A stretch of 64,000 bases of DNA, taken from Mesorhizobium sp. M4B.F.Ca.ET.058.02.1.1. Lineage in GTDB: Bacteria; Pseudomonadota; Alphaproteobacteria; Rhizobiales; Rhizobiaceae. The translations under genes and the position numbers were made by a program. The stretch is from the NCBI RefSeq assembly GCF_003952505.1, contig NZ_CP034450.1, forward strand, positions 4,588,001 to 4,652,000. The letters are read 5' to 3'. Within the stretch, counting starts at the first letter, position 1; every line of letters begins with the position of its first letter. The notes under the pieces were generated by a model. That model worked only from the letters and a program-made list of their open reading frames with translations, ran no database searches and had not been told where the DNA came from. This document shows positions 36,367 to 44,772 of the stretch, one piece after another.

Positions 36367-36490
36367 CATTCAACTGGCGCTGGGACTTTACGTGGGAGAT
36401 CCTGCCACAGTTATTGTGGGCTACCCTCAACACGTTGATTGCGGCCGGGATCGGGTATTCAATTGCTCTGGTCGGCGGCCTGCTGCTCGC
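35881..36490 (+). repeat. 610-base direct repeat, copy 1 (ehuC 3' part and ehuD 5' part)
   Basis: Matches 41419-42028 in the same orientation without gaps; I count about 14 differences by eye. It begins sharply at TTCCGCGGAACG and ends sharply at CTGCTGCTCGC, where the ehuD copy 1 is truncated. Confidence 0.9.
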
Positions 36491-36524
36491 GCTCGCGCCC
36501 CTCGACGACCGCCTTCAGGATTAA
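36363..36524 (+). pseudogene. Truncated EhuD-like permease (first 45 residues only)
   Basis: Begins MTFNWRWDFTWEILPQLLWA, as in the intact ehuD at 41901, and follows it to LVGGLLLALA. Then it runs into unrelated sequence and stops after nine more residues (PLDDRLQD region). The pore-forming part is missing, so it cannot work. Confidence 0.9.
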
Positions 36525-36875
36525 GATCCAGAGATTGTCTTCCGGCGCCGCTGAAGGCACCGGAGACACGAAAATGCCGGCTGAGGCTCAGGTCTCTCGC
36601 GTTGCGAAGATGCTCCCCGTGCCCTCCGCAGCATTCCACCGATCTGCTCAGCCGTATTAAGTCATCCATTTCGATGGTGCTCGTGCACGCAGGATCTCTG
36701 CGCTTGGGCGGGAAGTTTTGCAGCTGCAACGCCCAAGAGCTGCGTTCTTCGCAGAAAGGAGCACTTAAAATGGCCTATCATACCTGATGCAAGCGTCTCT
36801 TGCTCGAAGTGCAAAGGAAGAACGCCCATCGCCGCCGAGAGGCGCGCGTTCAACAGAACAAGAAAAGGGAACAGA
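36525..36875. other. Spacer after the truncated permease
   Basis: About 350 bases with no recognised gene. It begins at the recombination junction that cut ehuD and ends with AAAAGGGAAC, the ribosome-binding site of the next gene. Its origin is unknown. Confidence 0.45.
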
Positions 36876-37718
36876 ATGGAACGTATAACCAAGATTTTTC
36901 TGAGCATTGGGCTCGTCGTCGTCGGTCTGACGGCGCCCGCTTACACAGGTGAGCTTGCTGATCGCGCGGCAAGCGGCAAGACAATTCGTCTCGGCTTTGC
37001 TTCCGAGCCGCCACAGGCATATCCTGGTGAGGGCAACAAGCCTCTGGGGTACGTAAATGCCATTGCCGAAGGGGTTCTTCGTTCAATGGGTTACACCAAT
37101 ATCGAGCCTGTGGTGACCGATTGGGGTGGGTTGATCCCGGGGCTGCAAGCCGGCCGGTTGGATTTAATTACAGGTGGCATGTATATCAATAAAAAGAGGT
37201 GCGACAACATAACATTCTCGGAGCCTGTTTCTAAAGAAACAGATGTCTTCATGGTGAAATCCGGAAATCCGGAACAAATCACTACGTACAAGGATTTGGT
37301 GACTAAGAATGCGACCATGGTGACTGGGGCAGGCTACGCTGGCATCGAGATCGCTAAGAAGCTGGGCGTGCCCGCATCGCAGATTATGGAGGTTCCAGGA
37401 GGTACCGAAATTCTTGCGGCGGTGATCGCTGGTCGAGCAGCCGCCGGAGTGACGTCTTATACAGTCGTCCAGGATATCGCCAAAAAATCTGGAGGGAAGG
37501 TGGAGGCCACCAATCCCGCCTTGATGCCGGAGGAATCGTCCGCTTGGATAGGTATTGGATTTAGGAATTCAGACAAAGATTTCGTGGCAAAATTCAATAC
37601 CGAACTGAAGCGCTATCTCGGAACGCCTGAGATGATGAAGGCTGCGGCAGAAGATGGTTACGACGAGAAGGCGTTGCCAGGCGATACAACAACAGAATGG
37701 GTCTGCGCTCATCGCTGA
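36876..37718 (+). CDS. EhuB-like ABC transporter substrate-binding protein, paralogue 2
   Basis: Second periplasmic binding protein, 280 residues, clearly homologous to the one at 34797 but well diverged. It has a signal peptide (MERITKIFLSIGLVVVGLTA), IRLGFASEPPQAYPGEGNKP, VTDWGGLIPGLQAGRLDLIT and the C-terminal RYLGTPEMMKAAAEDGYDEK. AGGGA lies six bases before the ATG. It is followed by a perfect hairpin and the EutA-like gene. Two binding proteins sharing permeases could broaden the range of compounds taken up. Ligand unknown. Confidence 0.88.
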   Translation: MERITKIFLSIGLVVVGLTAPAYTGELADRAASGKTIRLGFASEPPQAYPGEGNKPLGYVNAIAEGVLRSMGYTNIEPVVTDWGGLIPGLQAGRLDLITGGMYINKKRCDNITFSEPVSKETDVFMVKSGNPEQITTYKDLVTKNATMVTGAGYAGIEIAKKLGVPASQIMEVPGGTEILAAVIAGRAAAGVTSYTVVQDIAKKSGGKVEATNPALMPEESSAWIGIGFRNSDKDFVAKFNTELKRYLGTPEMMKAAAEDGYDEKALPGDTTTEWVCAHR

Positions 37719-37725
37719 AAACTTG

Positions 37726-37757
37726 TGTGCTAGAGGCAGGCGACTGCCTCTAGCACA
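37726..37757 (+). terminator. Perfect 14-bp hairpin with GCGA loop
   Basis: TGTGCTAGAGGCAG, loop GCGA, CTGCCTCTAGCACA. It lies eight bases after the binding-protein stop codon. There is no T-run on the plus strand, so it is more likely an attenuator or mRNA stabiliser than a full terminator. Confidence 0.72.
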
Positions 37758-37857
37758 GCCAATTTCATCAGCAGCCGCTCTGCGAAAAACCAGGGATGAC
37801 ATATCAGAAAGTACGAGTCTAATCCGGAAACGGATCGTACGCACGGAGAACTTTGAG

Positions 37858-38622
37858 ATGCCTAGTGAGACTGCGTTCTACACCACTCACGTTGAGCCAT
37901 CATATCCTGCTGTGGCAACTGAGACCGTCATCGGATTGATAACCCCGTCCAACGACGTCCTCACAGAGCTTGAATTGCGCAGAATGATGCATGATGACGG
38001 CATCAGTTTCTGTGCCGCCAGGATGAAGCATCACGAGCCCAGTACGGTCGAAAACCTCTACCGCCATGTTGATGAGATCGCTAAGGTTGGCGAGCTATTC
38101 GACCCGCCAGGTGTCGTCAAAGTATTTGCCTACGCCTGCACATCGGGATCAGCCATCATCTCGCAGAAAAGGTTTGAAGAGGAGCTACATACAACCCGAC
38201 CCGGGGCCTCCTTAACCTCACCGATGACAGGAGCTTTGCGCGCCTTCGACAGGCTCGAGGTGAAACGCATCGCCATGCTCACACCTTATATCGATCAGGT
38301 AGGCGCTGTCGTCACCGAGGCCCTCAGCAGGTCGGGTATTTCGGTCTGCGCGTCTGCTTCATTCCACTGCAAAAATGATTCCGACATCGCCGGACTTTCC
38401 CCGGAAAGTATCTTCGAGGCCTCTTGCTCGTTCGATTCCTCTGAAGCTGAAGCTCTTTTCATCCCATGCACCCTCCTTCGGACTTCAAGCATAATCGACC
38501 GCCTGGAGGCGCGCCTCGGCAAGCCAGTGATAACTGCAAACCAGGCTATGCTGTGGGACGCATTGAGGCTCGCGCAATATGGGAAGCCAATAGTCGGCCA
38601 TGGCCAGCTCCTGATGCTGTAA
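37858..38622 (+). CDS. eutA: EutA-like Asp/Glu racemase / maleate isomerase family protein
   Basis: Protein of 254 residues in the Asp/Glu racemase and maleate cis-trans isomerase superfamily, near EutA of ectoine utilisation clusters. Two active-site cysteine motifs are present: VFAYACTSGSAII (about residue 84) and ALFIPCTLLRTSS (about 203). The middle holds TSPMTGALRAFDRLEVKRIA, and the C terminus reads KPVITANQAMLWDALRLA. The ATG at 37858 has GGAG about ten bases upstream. It follows a binding-protein gene, as in eut/ehu loci. EutB and EutC, the usual partners, are not seen in this window. Substrate inferred only from context. Confidence 0.78.
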   Translation: MPSETAFYTTHVEPSYPAVATETVIGLITPSNDVLTELELRRMMHDDGISFCAARMKHHEPSTVENLYRHVDEIAKVGELFDPPGVVKVFAYACTSGSAIISQKRFEEELHTTRPGASLTSPMTGALRAFDRLEVKRIAMLTPYIDQVGAVVTEALSRSGISVCASASFHCKNDSDIAGLSPESIFEASCSFDSSEAEALFIPCTLLRTSSIIDRLEARLGKPVITANQAMLWDALRLAQYGKPIVGHGQLLML

Positions 38623-38905
38623 TCTTCAAGGGTGCTAGATAAGTTCTCAAACTGCCAACCCAGCCTTTTGAACCACCCCGGGCATTGCAACCGCGGCCAA
38701 CTTGCGGTTCGAGGTTCGGCTCCAGAATAGCTGAGTCCGGCTCACAAACGGCCAATATTAATTCGGCCCGAGCCTCTGCAAGCCGCCCTAATGCTCTGCA
38801 GGCCCGAAACGCGCAAATGCGAAGGAGCCTCCCTAATGACTCAGCGAAAGCCTGCGCTTCTTTTGACCGGCTCGGATCGGATAATGGGTAAACTGGAGGA
38901 CTTTG

Positions 38906-40393
38906 ATGTCGAGCGCAGAAGTGATCAAGAATTTCATCGATGGGGAGTGGAGAGATTGTTCGTCTGGCAAACGGATCGAGGTTGATGACCCTTCAAACGG
39001 AGAGACGGTAGCGGTTATTGCAGAGGCAGGACCTGAAGAAGTGCATCTCGCCGTTGCTGCCGCCGACCGTGTCTTTCGCGACCGCGTTTTGATAGACATG
39101 CACCCGTACGACCGTGGGCGCATGCTTTTCCGCGTGGCGGACGCACTTGAGGCACGCAGCGACGAGGTCGCGATCATTAACTGCATAGAGACTGGGAAGG
39201 CGTTGGACCTTGCCCGTGGCGAGGTTCGGACCGCCGTCAGATACCTGCGGTACTACGCTGGCTTGGCGGACAAGCTCGAAGGTCGCTCTATTCCGCGGGG
39301 GGCGGATCTTGTTGACTATACGGTTAGAAGCCCCTTCGGAGTGTCAGCCCAGATCGTTCCTTGGAACGGCCCCCTCGAACTGACGGCCCGTTCACTAGCT
39401 TGCGCCATTGCAACTGGTAACTCAGTGGTAGTGAAGTCCCCCGAACTGGCTCCTTTATCAGGCATAGAACTTGCTCGCGCCTGTGAGACCGCGGGCCTGC
39501 CTGCCGGAGCCGTAAACGTGCTCACTGGGTATGGCCAGACGGCAGGCCAGGCGCTGATCGATCATCCCGATGTTCGCCACATCGTCTTTACGGGCTCCAT
39601 GGCAACCGGGCGAACCGTCCTCAAGGCTGCAGCGGAGCGCATCGTACCCTGCATCATGGAACTGGGCGGCAAATCGGCCGCTGTCGTTTATTCCGATGCC
39701 GATCTCGACGCCGTCGTGGAAGCGGTGCGTATCGGAACCTATCTAAATGCTGGCCAGAATTGCAACAACCTAACAAGATTGCTTGTAGAGCGTTCAATCG
39801 CTGATGAAACGTTAGAAAGAGTGAAGGCCTGCGTCGAAGGACTCTCAATTGGACCAGGACGCGAAAACTGCGACATCACCCCGTTGATCTCTCAAAAGCA
39901 GCGAGAGGGGGTCGAGAGCGCCTGCCGGATGGCCCTGTCGCAAGGGGCACGGCTTGTGGCCGGCGGAACTGCACTTTCGGTGCGAAGCGGCTATTTCATG
40001 GCGCCGACTGTATTTGCCGATGTCGCGCCCGACAGTAGTCTTTTTCAGAAAGAAGTCTTCGGTCCTGTTCTTTCCGTTACTGGTTTCGATGATCCGATAA
40101 AAGGGATCGAACTGGCCAACGATACCGATCAAGGCTTGGCAGCGGGCGTTTTCACCCGGGATATCGACCGGGCTCTTTGGAGCGCGGATCGCCTTTGGGC
40201 TGGCCAAGTGTACGTGAATGGATGGTACGTCGGCGGCGTAGAAACGCCGTTCGGTGGAGTGAAGAAGTCTGGCTACGGCAGGGAAAAGGGTCAGGAAGCC
40301 CTTGATGGCTACGTGCAGACCAGAAATATTGGCATCCGGATCTCACAACCCTTGTCTGGTTCGGGCAACAGCGTCCGCAACAGCTCCACTTGA
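38906..40393 (+). CDS. Aldehyde dehydrogenase copy 2 (intact)
   Basis: NAD(P)-dependent aldehyde dehydrogenase of 495 residues, oxidising an aldehyde to an acid. The cofactor domain has QIVPWNGPLELTARSLACAI, with VVKSPELAPLS and FTGSMATGRTV. The general-base Glu is in CIMELGGKSAA and the nucleophile Cys in LNAGQNCNNLTR; FGPVLSVTGF and GGVKKSGYGREKGQEALDGY close the fold. GGAGG lies about seven bases before the ATG at 38906. It is nearly identical to the frameshifted copy at 20525. Following EutA-like and transport genes, it may oxidise a semialdehyde from solute breakdown, as DoeC does in ectoine catabolism (inference). Confidence 0.92.
   Translation: MSSAEVIKNFIDGEWRDCSSGKRIEVDDPSNGETVAVIAEAGPEEVHLAVAAADRVFRDRVLIDMHPYDRGRMLFRVADALEARSDEVAIINCIETGKALDLARGEVRTAVRYLRYYAGLADKLEGRSIPRGADLVDYTVRSPFGVSAQIVPWNGPLELTARSLACAIATGNSVVVKSPELAPLSGIELARACETAGLPAGAVNVLTGYGQTAGQALIDHPDVRHIVFTGSMATGRTVLKAAAERIVPCIMELGGKSAAVVYSDADLDAVVEAVRIGTYLNAGQNCNNLTRLLVERSIADETLERVKACVEGLSIGPGRENCDITPLISQKQREGVESACRMALSQGARLVAGGTALSVRSGYFMAPTVFADVAPDSSLFQKEVFGPVLSVTGFDDPIKGIELANDTDQGLAAGVFTRDIDRALWSADRLWAGQVYVNGWYVGGVETPFGGVKKSGYGREKGQEALDGYVQTRNIGIRISQPLSGSGNSVRNSST
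38916..40373 (+). repeat. 1.46 kb direct repeat, copy 2 (aldehyde dehydrogenase)
   Basis: Partner of 20535-21991. One base longer because of a G6 run at about 39297-39302 instead of G5. Flanking DNA on both sides is unrelated. Confidence 0.93.
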
Positions 40394-41238
40394 CCTAGTT
40401 GTCGCCAGCAGTTGTTCGCCATCCGCCACACGTTGGGTGTGGCGGCCGAGACGCCGGCATTTGCCAAGCTTTTTCGTTGCGCGAACGTAGCGCCGGACGC
40501 GATGGGCTGATCAGAGGGCCACGGCTGCCAGTTCAGGATTGAAAAATTGCTCAACTTATTGCGGTTCAGGTCATATGTCTGGCCCGCGGCACCGCCACTC
40601 CCTCTTTTCGAGCAGAATTTCTCGGACATCCTTCGCGAAGATTCGGACGACCTCGAACGGGTACCGCGCTGCCTTACGGACGGCCTTGGCGTCGTTGGCG
40701 AACGCTTGCGTTAAAGCTCCAGCGATGCGGCGTCAGCTCTTGCCGGAAGGGCCAGCACGTTCCGCATGAGGACCCGCAGCTCTGCTATGTCGCGCACTGC
40801 ACCTCGCCACCCTGATGCCTTCTGCGCATGTGAGATCACGCGATTTCTGGTATTCCGGGGAGGGGTCGCCGCCGGACGGCGCCAGCCAGGTCATTGCAAT
40901 GTGGCGGATGCCGAGTTGCTGGGTACGGCTTCCCGCCGGGGTTGTCTCCCCCTGGCGCTGCCCCCATAACGGAACAGGTCTTTCCTCGATCAGATTATGC
41001 GCCAATACCAAAAAGAACGCAGATTTCCTGCGTGGCAAGAGCTATACGAGCCCAAATCGGTCTTGGAAGCGTGCTACCTTAACGGCCAGGCGGAGGGTTA
41101 TGGAAGGACATTTGTCGGGTCATGTGAGCTCTGAGATTCGACCCTATGCCCAAGAAACAGGACCGCAGAGCTAGCGCCCTCCACTGACGGTGGCATTCGG
41201 GACTAGGCCTTAGTTCCGATGCGTAAAGAGGATGGTGA
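40394..41238. other. Spacer between aldehyde dehydrogenase and transporter genes
   Basis: About 845 bases with no intact gene. A minus-strand stretch at about 40575-40715 reads RIAGALTQAFANDAKAVRKA and RYPFEVVRIFAKDVREILLE before a stop, with coding-like composition. It may be the tail of a lost gene that I cannot identify. No clear terminator is seen. Confidence 0.4.
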
Positions 41239-41904
41239 ATGTCAATTTTGGAGTTTCTCCAACAATTTAAGCCCGTTCTACTGCAGGGAACGCTGGTCAC
41301 ATGCACGCAGTTCCTGCTCGCTGCTCTCATTGCGATCTTGGTCGCCCATGTGGCAGGACTTGGAAAGATTTCGAGAAACCCGCTGGTCCGCGGCGCTTCG
41401 GTGATTTACATTGAAGTGTTCCGCGGAACGTCGCTGCTGGTGCAGCTATATTGGATTTTCTTCGTGTTGCCGCTGTTTGGTATAACGCTTCCGAACTTCA
41501 CCGCCGGCTACATATCCGTCGGCCTCAATATCGGTGCCTATGGCGCCGAGATTGTGCGCGGCGCCATAGAGTCAGTTCCGCGCGGACAATGGGAAGCGGG
41601 AACCGCGCTGTCGATGCCGCAGGGCGTGAGGATGCGCAGGATCATACTGCCGCAAGCGCTGGCGATCATGCTTCCGCCGTGGGGTAATCTCCTGATCGAG
41701 CTTCTCAAGGGAACCGCCCTGGTCTCCCTCATCTCGGTCGCCGATCTCATGTTCCAGACACGCCAGATCAACGCCTCGACCTATCTGTCGGCGCAGGCGT
41801 TTGGAACAGCTTTGATTATCTACTACATCCTTGCCAGGTTCCTCATAACCCCGATGATGCGCTGGGCCGAACGCTTGGTTGCCCGGAGGCTTGGAAGGGC
41901 ATGA
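41239..41904 (+). CDS. ehuC: EhuC-like ABC permease, copy 2
   Basis: Inner-membrane permease of 221 residues, the functional partner in the complete transporter set. The N terminus (MSILEFLQQFKPVLLQGTLV) differs from copy 1, but from EVFRGTSLLVQLYWIFFVLP onward the proteins are the same. The EAA loop GQWEAGTALSMPQGVRMRRI contacts the ATPase. AGGATGGTGA precedes the ATG. Four-base overlap (ATGA) with ehuD shows translational coupling. With ehuD and ehuA it forms a complete membrane complex fed by the two binding proteins upstream. Confidence 0.9.
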   Translation: MSILEFLQQFKPVLLQGTLVTCTQFLLAALIAILVAHVAGLGKISRNPLVRGASVIYIEVFRGTSLLVQLYWIFFVLPLFGITLPNFTAGYISVGLNIGAYGAEIVRGAIESVPRGQWEAGTALSMPQGVRMRRIILPQALAIMLPPWGNLLIELLKGTALVSLISVADLMFQTRQINASTYLSAQAFGTALIIYYILARFLITPMMRWAERLVARRLGRA

Positions 41905-42028
41905 CATTCAACTGGCGCTGGGATTTTACGTGGGAGATCCTGCCACAGTTGCTGTGGGCAACCCTCAACACGTTGATTGCGGCCGGGGTCGGGTATGCAA
42001 TCGCTCTGGTCGGCGGCCTGCTGCTCGC
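41419..42028 (+). repeat. 610-base direct repeat, copy 2 (ehuC/ehuD)
   Basis: Partner of 35881-36490, in the intact permease pair, 5,538 bases downstream. Confidence 0.9.
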
Positions 42029-42569
42029 TCTTGCACAACGCACAAAGTGGCCCGCACTGACATTTGTCGTCAGGGAGCTGATTGAATTCATCCGGTCCAC
42101 GCCCTTGGTCCTGCAGATTTTCTTTGTTTTCTACGTCGGACCCCAGTTCGGGATTTTCCTGTCGCCCTGGGTATCCGGCATCTTTGCGATCGGTCTGCAC
42201 TATTCGGCCTATCTCTCAGAGGTTTACCGCGCAGGCCTCAATTCCGTGGCTCCCGGGCAATGGGAAGTGTGCCGTGCGCTGAACATGTCCCCCCGCGTCA
42301 CCTATGTACGCATCATCATCCCGCAGGCGCTTGCGCCTGCGGTGCCAGGCCTCGGCAACTACCTGGTGGGCATCCTCAAGGACACGCCCATGCTGTCGGT
42401 GATTGGTGTCATGGAGCTAATGCACACGGCCAACGCGTTAGGGTCCGAGAACTACAGGTATTTGGAACCTTTTACTTTGGTTGGCCTGATTTTCCTCTTG
42501 ATCTCGCTTCCGACGGCCGGACTCGTCAGGATGTTCGAACGACGGCTGCGGCTGAGACTAGGACTGTAA
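41901..42569 (+). CDS. ehuD: EhuD-like ABC permease
   Basis: Second permease of the Ehu-like importer, 222 residues. Hydrophobic segments alternate with the family marks EFIRSTPLVLQIFFVFYVGP, GLHYSAYLSEVYRAGLNSV and the EAA loop GQWEVCRALNMSPRVTYVRI. KDTPMLSVIGVMELMHTANA lies near the C terminus. It would pair with EhuC to form the channel. The first 45 residues recur in the truncated copy at 36363. It overlaps ehuC by four bases and is followed, without a gap, by the ATPase gene. Confidence 0.92.
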   Translation: MTFNWRWDFTWEILPQLLWATLNTLIAAGVGYAIALVGGLLLALAQRTKWPALTFVVRELIEFIRSTPLVLQIFFVFYVGPQFGIFLSPWVSGIFAIGLHYSAYLSEVYRAGLNSVAPGQWEVCRALNMSPRVTYVRIIIPQALAPAVPGLGNYLVGILKDTPMLSVIGVMELMHTANALGSENYRYLEPFTLVGLIFLLISLPTAGLVRMFERRLRLRLGL

Positions 42570-42570
42570 A

Positions 42571-43383
42571 ATGAGCAATACCGACTATCCCCTTGAACTG
42601 CCGGAGAATGACCGCCCCATGGTCCGGTTCATGAACGTCAGCAAGAGCTATGGAAGGCTCAACGTCATCAGCCACCTCGATTTTGACGTGGCCGAAGGAG
42701 AGATGGTTACCATTATAGGACCCTCAGGGTCCGGGAAGACCACGGTGTTGCGAGCCCTTATGACACTCGAAACTATCAATGGCGGCGTGATATACGTCGA
42801 CGGCAAGCCGCTGACACACATGCCCCGCGATGGGATCCTTGTGCCGGCAGACGAGCGATACCAGCGGAAGATTCGCTCCTCGATCGGGATGTGTTTCCAG
42901 CACTTCAACCTGTTTCCGCATATGACCGCGATCCAGAACTGCATGGAAGGCCCAGTCCAGGTACTGGGGCTTTCGAGGAAAGAGGCGCTTGAGCGATCCG
43001 AAGAGCTCCTGAAAATGGTGGGTATGATCGACAAGCGCGACCAGCATCCTTCCCGTCTATCAGGGGGACAACAACAGCGCGTCGCCATAGCCCGCGCGTT
43101 GGCGATGCGGCCCAAGGTGATGCTTTTCGACGAAGTCACTTCCGCCCTCGACCCCGAAGTCATCGGCGAGGTGACACATGTCATTCGAAAGCTAGTCGCC
43201 GAGCACAATCTAACCATGATCATGGTCACCCATCAGATGGGTTTTGCTCGCGACATCTCTGACCGCGTGTGCTTCTTTTATGGCGGCTCGATAGAGGAGC
43301 AGGCGCCCCCGCAGACATTATTCACCAGCCCACAGCGCGACCGCACAAAGCAGTTCCTTTCTGCCGTCAAGGAAGCGGTTTGA
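42571..43383 (+). CDS. ehuA: EhuA-like ABC transporter ATPase
   Basis: ATP-binding subunit of 270 residues that powers the Ehu-like importer. Walker A is GPSGSGKTT at about residues 50-58; Q-loop MCFQHFNLFPHM; signature LSGGQQQRVAIARALAM; Walker B VMLFDEVTSALDPE; H-loop MVTHQMGF. The stretch GILVPADERYQRKIRSSIGM is typical of the ectoine transporter ATPases. It begins one base after the ehuD stop codon, so the three genes form an operon. No second ATPase accompanies the first permease set, so both sets would have to share it. Confidence 0.93.
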   Translation: MSNTDYPLELPENDRPMVRFMNVSKSYGRLNVISHLDFDVAEGEMVTIIGPSGSGKTTVLRALMTLETINGGVIYVDGKPLTHMPRDGILVPADERYQRKIRSSIGMCFQHFNLFPHMTAIQNCMEGPVQVLGLSRKEALERSEELLKMVGMIDKRDQHPSRLSGGQQQRVAIARALAMRPKVMLFDEVTSALDPEVIGEVTHVIRKLVAEHNLTMIMVTHQMGFARDISDRVCFFYGGSIEEQAPPQTLFTSPQRDRTKQFLSAVKEAV

Positions 43384-43869
43384 AAGATCCGCATTGAGTC
43401 TTCGTCCCCAATTCCATGGCCTTGACCCGCTGAGGGACTACGGCCGTGGAGCGTTCCGACTTTACTTTTAAGCCCGTCCCGACCGGTCAGCGAAGTACTG
43501 GCCTAGAGGCTTTGGTGGATCGAGGCGCCGTTCCTCTCGTTGCCCGAAGTGTTGCTGGGCGATGGCCAGTCAGCCTGGCAACTAGCGCTTTGCGCGCCAT
43601 CCGTCGCGAAAGGACCGCTGCTGTCCAACTCCGCCCATTTTCTTGATGGGCAAAAATTGATCTCTGCATGCCTCCACTTCGGAGCTTGCTACGGCGGAGA
43701 CGCCTTAAGGGTCTGACGTTCTAAGTGCATCGGATAGCGAGACCATCTTGTCGTAAGATGATTTCGATCGGCAAACTGAATTTGACATAGAACCTCAGAG
43801 CAGTGAACGTACCGGTGTTCAGTTCTTGCCTAGGTTCGCTTATCAAGACTAACCAGGACTGAAGCTTGA
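43384..43869. other. Spacer between ehuA and the IS630 transposase
   Basis: About 490 bases with no supported gene and no clear terminator after ehuA. The left end of the IS630 element should lie here, but its terminal inverted repeat could not be identified by eye. Confidence 0.4.
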
Positions 43870-44280
43870 ATGACAGCACCCCTCTCCAAGAGCCTGCGCG
43901 AGCGCATCGTATTTGCGATTGAAGCTGGCGAGAGCTGCCGGTCGGTCGCGGCTCGTTTTGGGATTGCAGTTTCTTCCGCCGTTAAATGGTCGCAGCGCTA
44001 CCGAAGGAGCGGTTCTATCGAGCCTCGCAAGACGGGTGGCCACCGAAAGCGCGTTCTGGAACCTCACCGGGATTTCATCCAGGAGCGAATTGACAAGGCG
44101 CCGCATTTGACACTGCATCAGTTGAAAGCAGAGCTTGAGGCACACGGTGTGAAAGTCTCACATGACACTGTTTGGCAATTCCTGCGCCGTGAGGGGCTAA
44201 GCTTCCAAAGGTGGACAGGCTCCGCGCCAATTTCGCGTGGCGACGCCAAAGCCGAGCCCGAGCAGACGCCGCATACTTGA
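43870..44280 (+). pseudogene. IS630-family transposase, N-terminal part
   Basis: Encodes the DNA-binding half of an IS630 transposase: MTAPLSKSLRERIVFAIEAG, GESCRSVAARFGIAVSSAVK (helix-turn-helix), GGHRKRVLEPHRDFIQERID and LTLHQLKAELEAHGVKVSHD. After REGLSF the sequence diverges from the family and stops. The catalytic DDE half (FIDETW..., YLPPYSPDLNPIE) is absent, so this is an inactive truncated element. It separates the transporter operon from the minus-strand genes. Confidence 0.8.
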
Positions 44281-44772
44281 GGGGGTTATGCCGGGACCCG
44301 ATGCAGAGTCATTCTTGTCGGTGATGGGTGAGCTTGATAGCGCTTCAGGCTCTTGCTGTATCGCTCGACGGAACACCGCTGTCGTCGTGGCGCTCCCATG
44401 AAGAACCCGGCCCATAGCGCATCCCGGATTCGGAGGACAAGCCGCATCAAAATCTGGATCAAACGTCTAGCGTCGGTTGCCAGAACCTGGGCGTCGCCCT
44501 TCCCAAGTTGATCGAACCCGCCGCTACGCCGGTCGTTCGCGCGCGGGAACGCTGCAAGAAGCTGAACGTACGCCAAAGGCCGGTACCGGCAGCCGCGACG
44601 GCTTCGACGGCAATACCGAAGCGGGCCTCTGCCTCATGCCGCTGAACCGGCTTCTTCGAACACTAATTTCGAAGGCCGGCGCATCGCTCACTTTGCTCGA
44701 CGGTTGCCGAATTGCGATGGAGTTGGCGCCGTTCGATCATCGGCGTTCCAGCGCGGGATCCATCATTGCCGT
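44281..44772. other. Spacer after the IS630 remnant
   Basis: About 490 bases with no identified gene. It may contain debris of other insertion sequences, but no motif is recognisable. Confidence 0.4.
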
